Below are positions 58,714 to 58,984 of a stretch of 58,984 bases of DNA, one piece after another. The translations under genes were made by a program, and so were the position numbers. How positions within the stretch are numbered: the stretch's first letter is position 1; every line of letters begins with the position of its first letter. Below the pieces are notes generated by a model. The model ran no database searches. It saw nothing but the letters and a program-made list of their open reading frames with translations, and had not been told where the DNA came from. The stretch is from an uncultured SAR86 cluster bacterium (GTDB taxonomy: Bacteria; Pseudomonadota; Gammaproteobacteria; Magnimaribacterales; AG-339-G14), in assembly GCA_902536295.1 (NCBI GenBank), contig CACAWS010000007.1, forward strand, positions 1-58,984. Direction: 5' to 3'.

Positions 58714-58984
58714 ATATAGTTTTTATCTTTTCGCTTTATTATTTTTTTTACCCTTAAAAGCACACGAATTTAATCCTGCTCATTTAATTATTGAGGAGAG
58801 TGAAGATTTCAAATATGACATTGTTTGGATGTATCCAATCAGGAACCTTGGCCCGGTAGATTTATCTCTGCCAAAAGATTGTGAATCCAATTCAGTTGAA
58901 GTTTTTCAAGAAAGTAAATATTTGTCTGAAAAAATATCCATGCAATGTGAAAGTTCTATTAAAGGAAAGCCCATTTTTATTAAC
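58706..58984 (+). CDS. HupE/UreJ-family protein (partial, 3' end off window)
   Basis: The first 93 codons are present. A signal peptide (MSKYSFYLFALLFFLPLKAH) leads into FNPAHLIIEES, the typical start of the extracytoplasmic domain of HupE/UreJ_2 proteins. The membrane part lies beyond the window. Family members are thought to be metal (nickel/cobalt) transporters, but those with this N-terminal domain are uncharacterised. Its ATG overlaps the parvulin stop (ATGAGTAA). Confidence 0.7.
   Translation, partial: MSKYSFYLFALLFFLPLKAHEFNPAHLIIEESEDFKYDIVWMYPIRNLGPVDLSLPKDCESNSVEVFQESKYLSEKISMQCESSIKGKPIFIN

Overview
The window is AT-rich (roughly two-thirds A+T by eye), densely packed and made almost entirely of bacterial housekeeping genes. 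Gene neighbourhoods (orn/miaB-ybeZ-ybeY-corC, ubiE-ubiB-hisE-tatABC, lptM-lysA-dapF-DUF484-xerC-HAD, thiC-prx-parE-parC) are gammaproteobacterial. The low GC, tiny or overlapping intergenic spaces, class I aldolase and DUF3604/HupE genes suggest a streamlined marine gammaproteobacterium of the SAR86 type. That placement is inference from style and synteny; no rRNA gene is present. I see no tRNA, rRNA, insertion sequence, prophage or CRISPR array.

Layout: a partial DUF2244 gene diverges from argD and an M48 protease (0-2.7 kb). A minus-strand operon thiC-peroxiredoxin-parE-parC follows (2.7-9.1 kb), then tolC-mutM, coaD and a divergent katG/oxyR pair (9.2-15.1 kb). RNA-maturation genes orn-miaB-ybeZ-ybeY-corC diverge from ubiE-ubiB-hisE-tatABC and two small membrane proteins (15-23.7 kb). 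Central carbon genes tkt-pgk-fba diverge from metK-ahcY-argH-OYE (23.7-32.9 kb). The lptM-lysA-dapF-DUF484-xerC-HAD run comes next (33-37.4 kb). A pseudoazurin-like copper protein, a methyltransferase, a CoA-transferase/MaoC/CitE-like lyase cassette, DsbA and cytochrome c4 lie on the minus strand (37.4-43 kb). engB, a lipoprotein/secreted-protein pair, polA, dsbB and rmuC follow (43-50 kb).

The last 9 kb is the least ordinary part. It has three tandem related secreted proteins, a staphylococcal-type nuclease, selO, a 40-residue zinc-ribbon protein, and a 33-residue membrane microprotein with its own promoter, ribosome binding site and terminator. It ends with a quinone-oxidoreductase-like gene and a DUF3604 / parvulin / HupE-UreJ set that runs off the window.

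The genes mostly serve core processes: oxidative-stress defence (KatG, OxyR, Prx), envelope redox and disulfide chemistry (DsbA, DsbB, cytochrome c4, pseudoazurin), Tat export, DNA topology and repair (ParCE, MutM, PolA, XerC, RmuC), the SAM cycle and amino-acid synthesis. Regulatory signals are sparse. Three genes carry TATAAT exactly six bases before the start codon, pointing to leaderless mRNAs, whereas the secreted-protein trio, katG, the methyltransferase and the 33-residue gene carry strong Shine-Dalgarno sites. The candidates for new biology are the microprotein locus with its competing hairpins, the secreted trio, the lipoprotein/TSP3 pair and the DUF3604 cluster.
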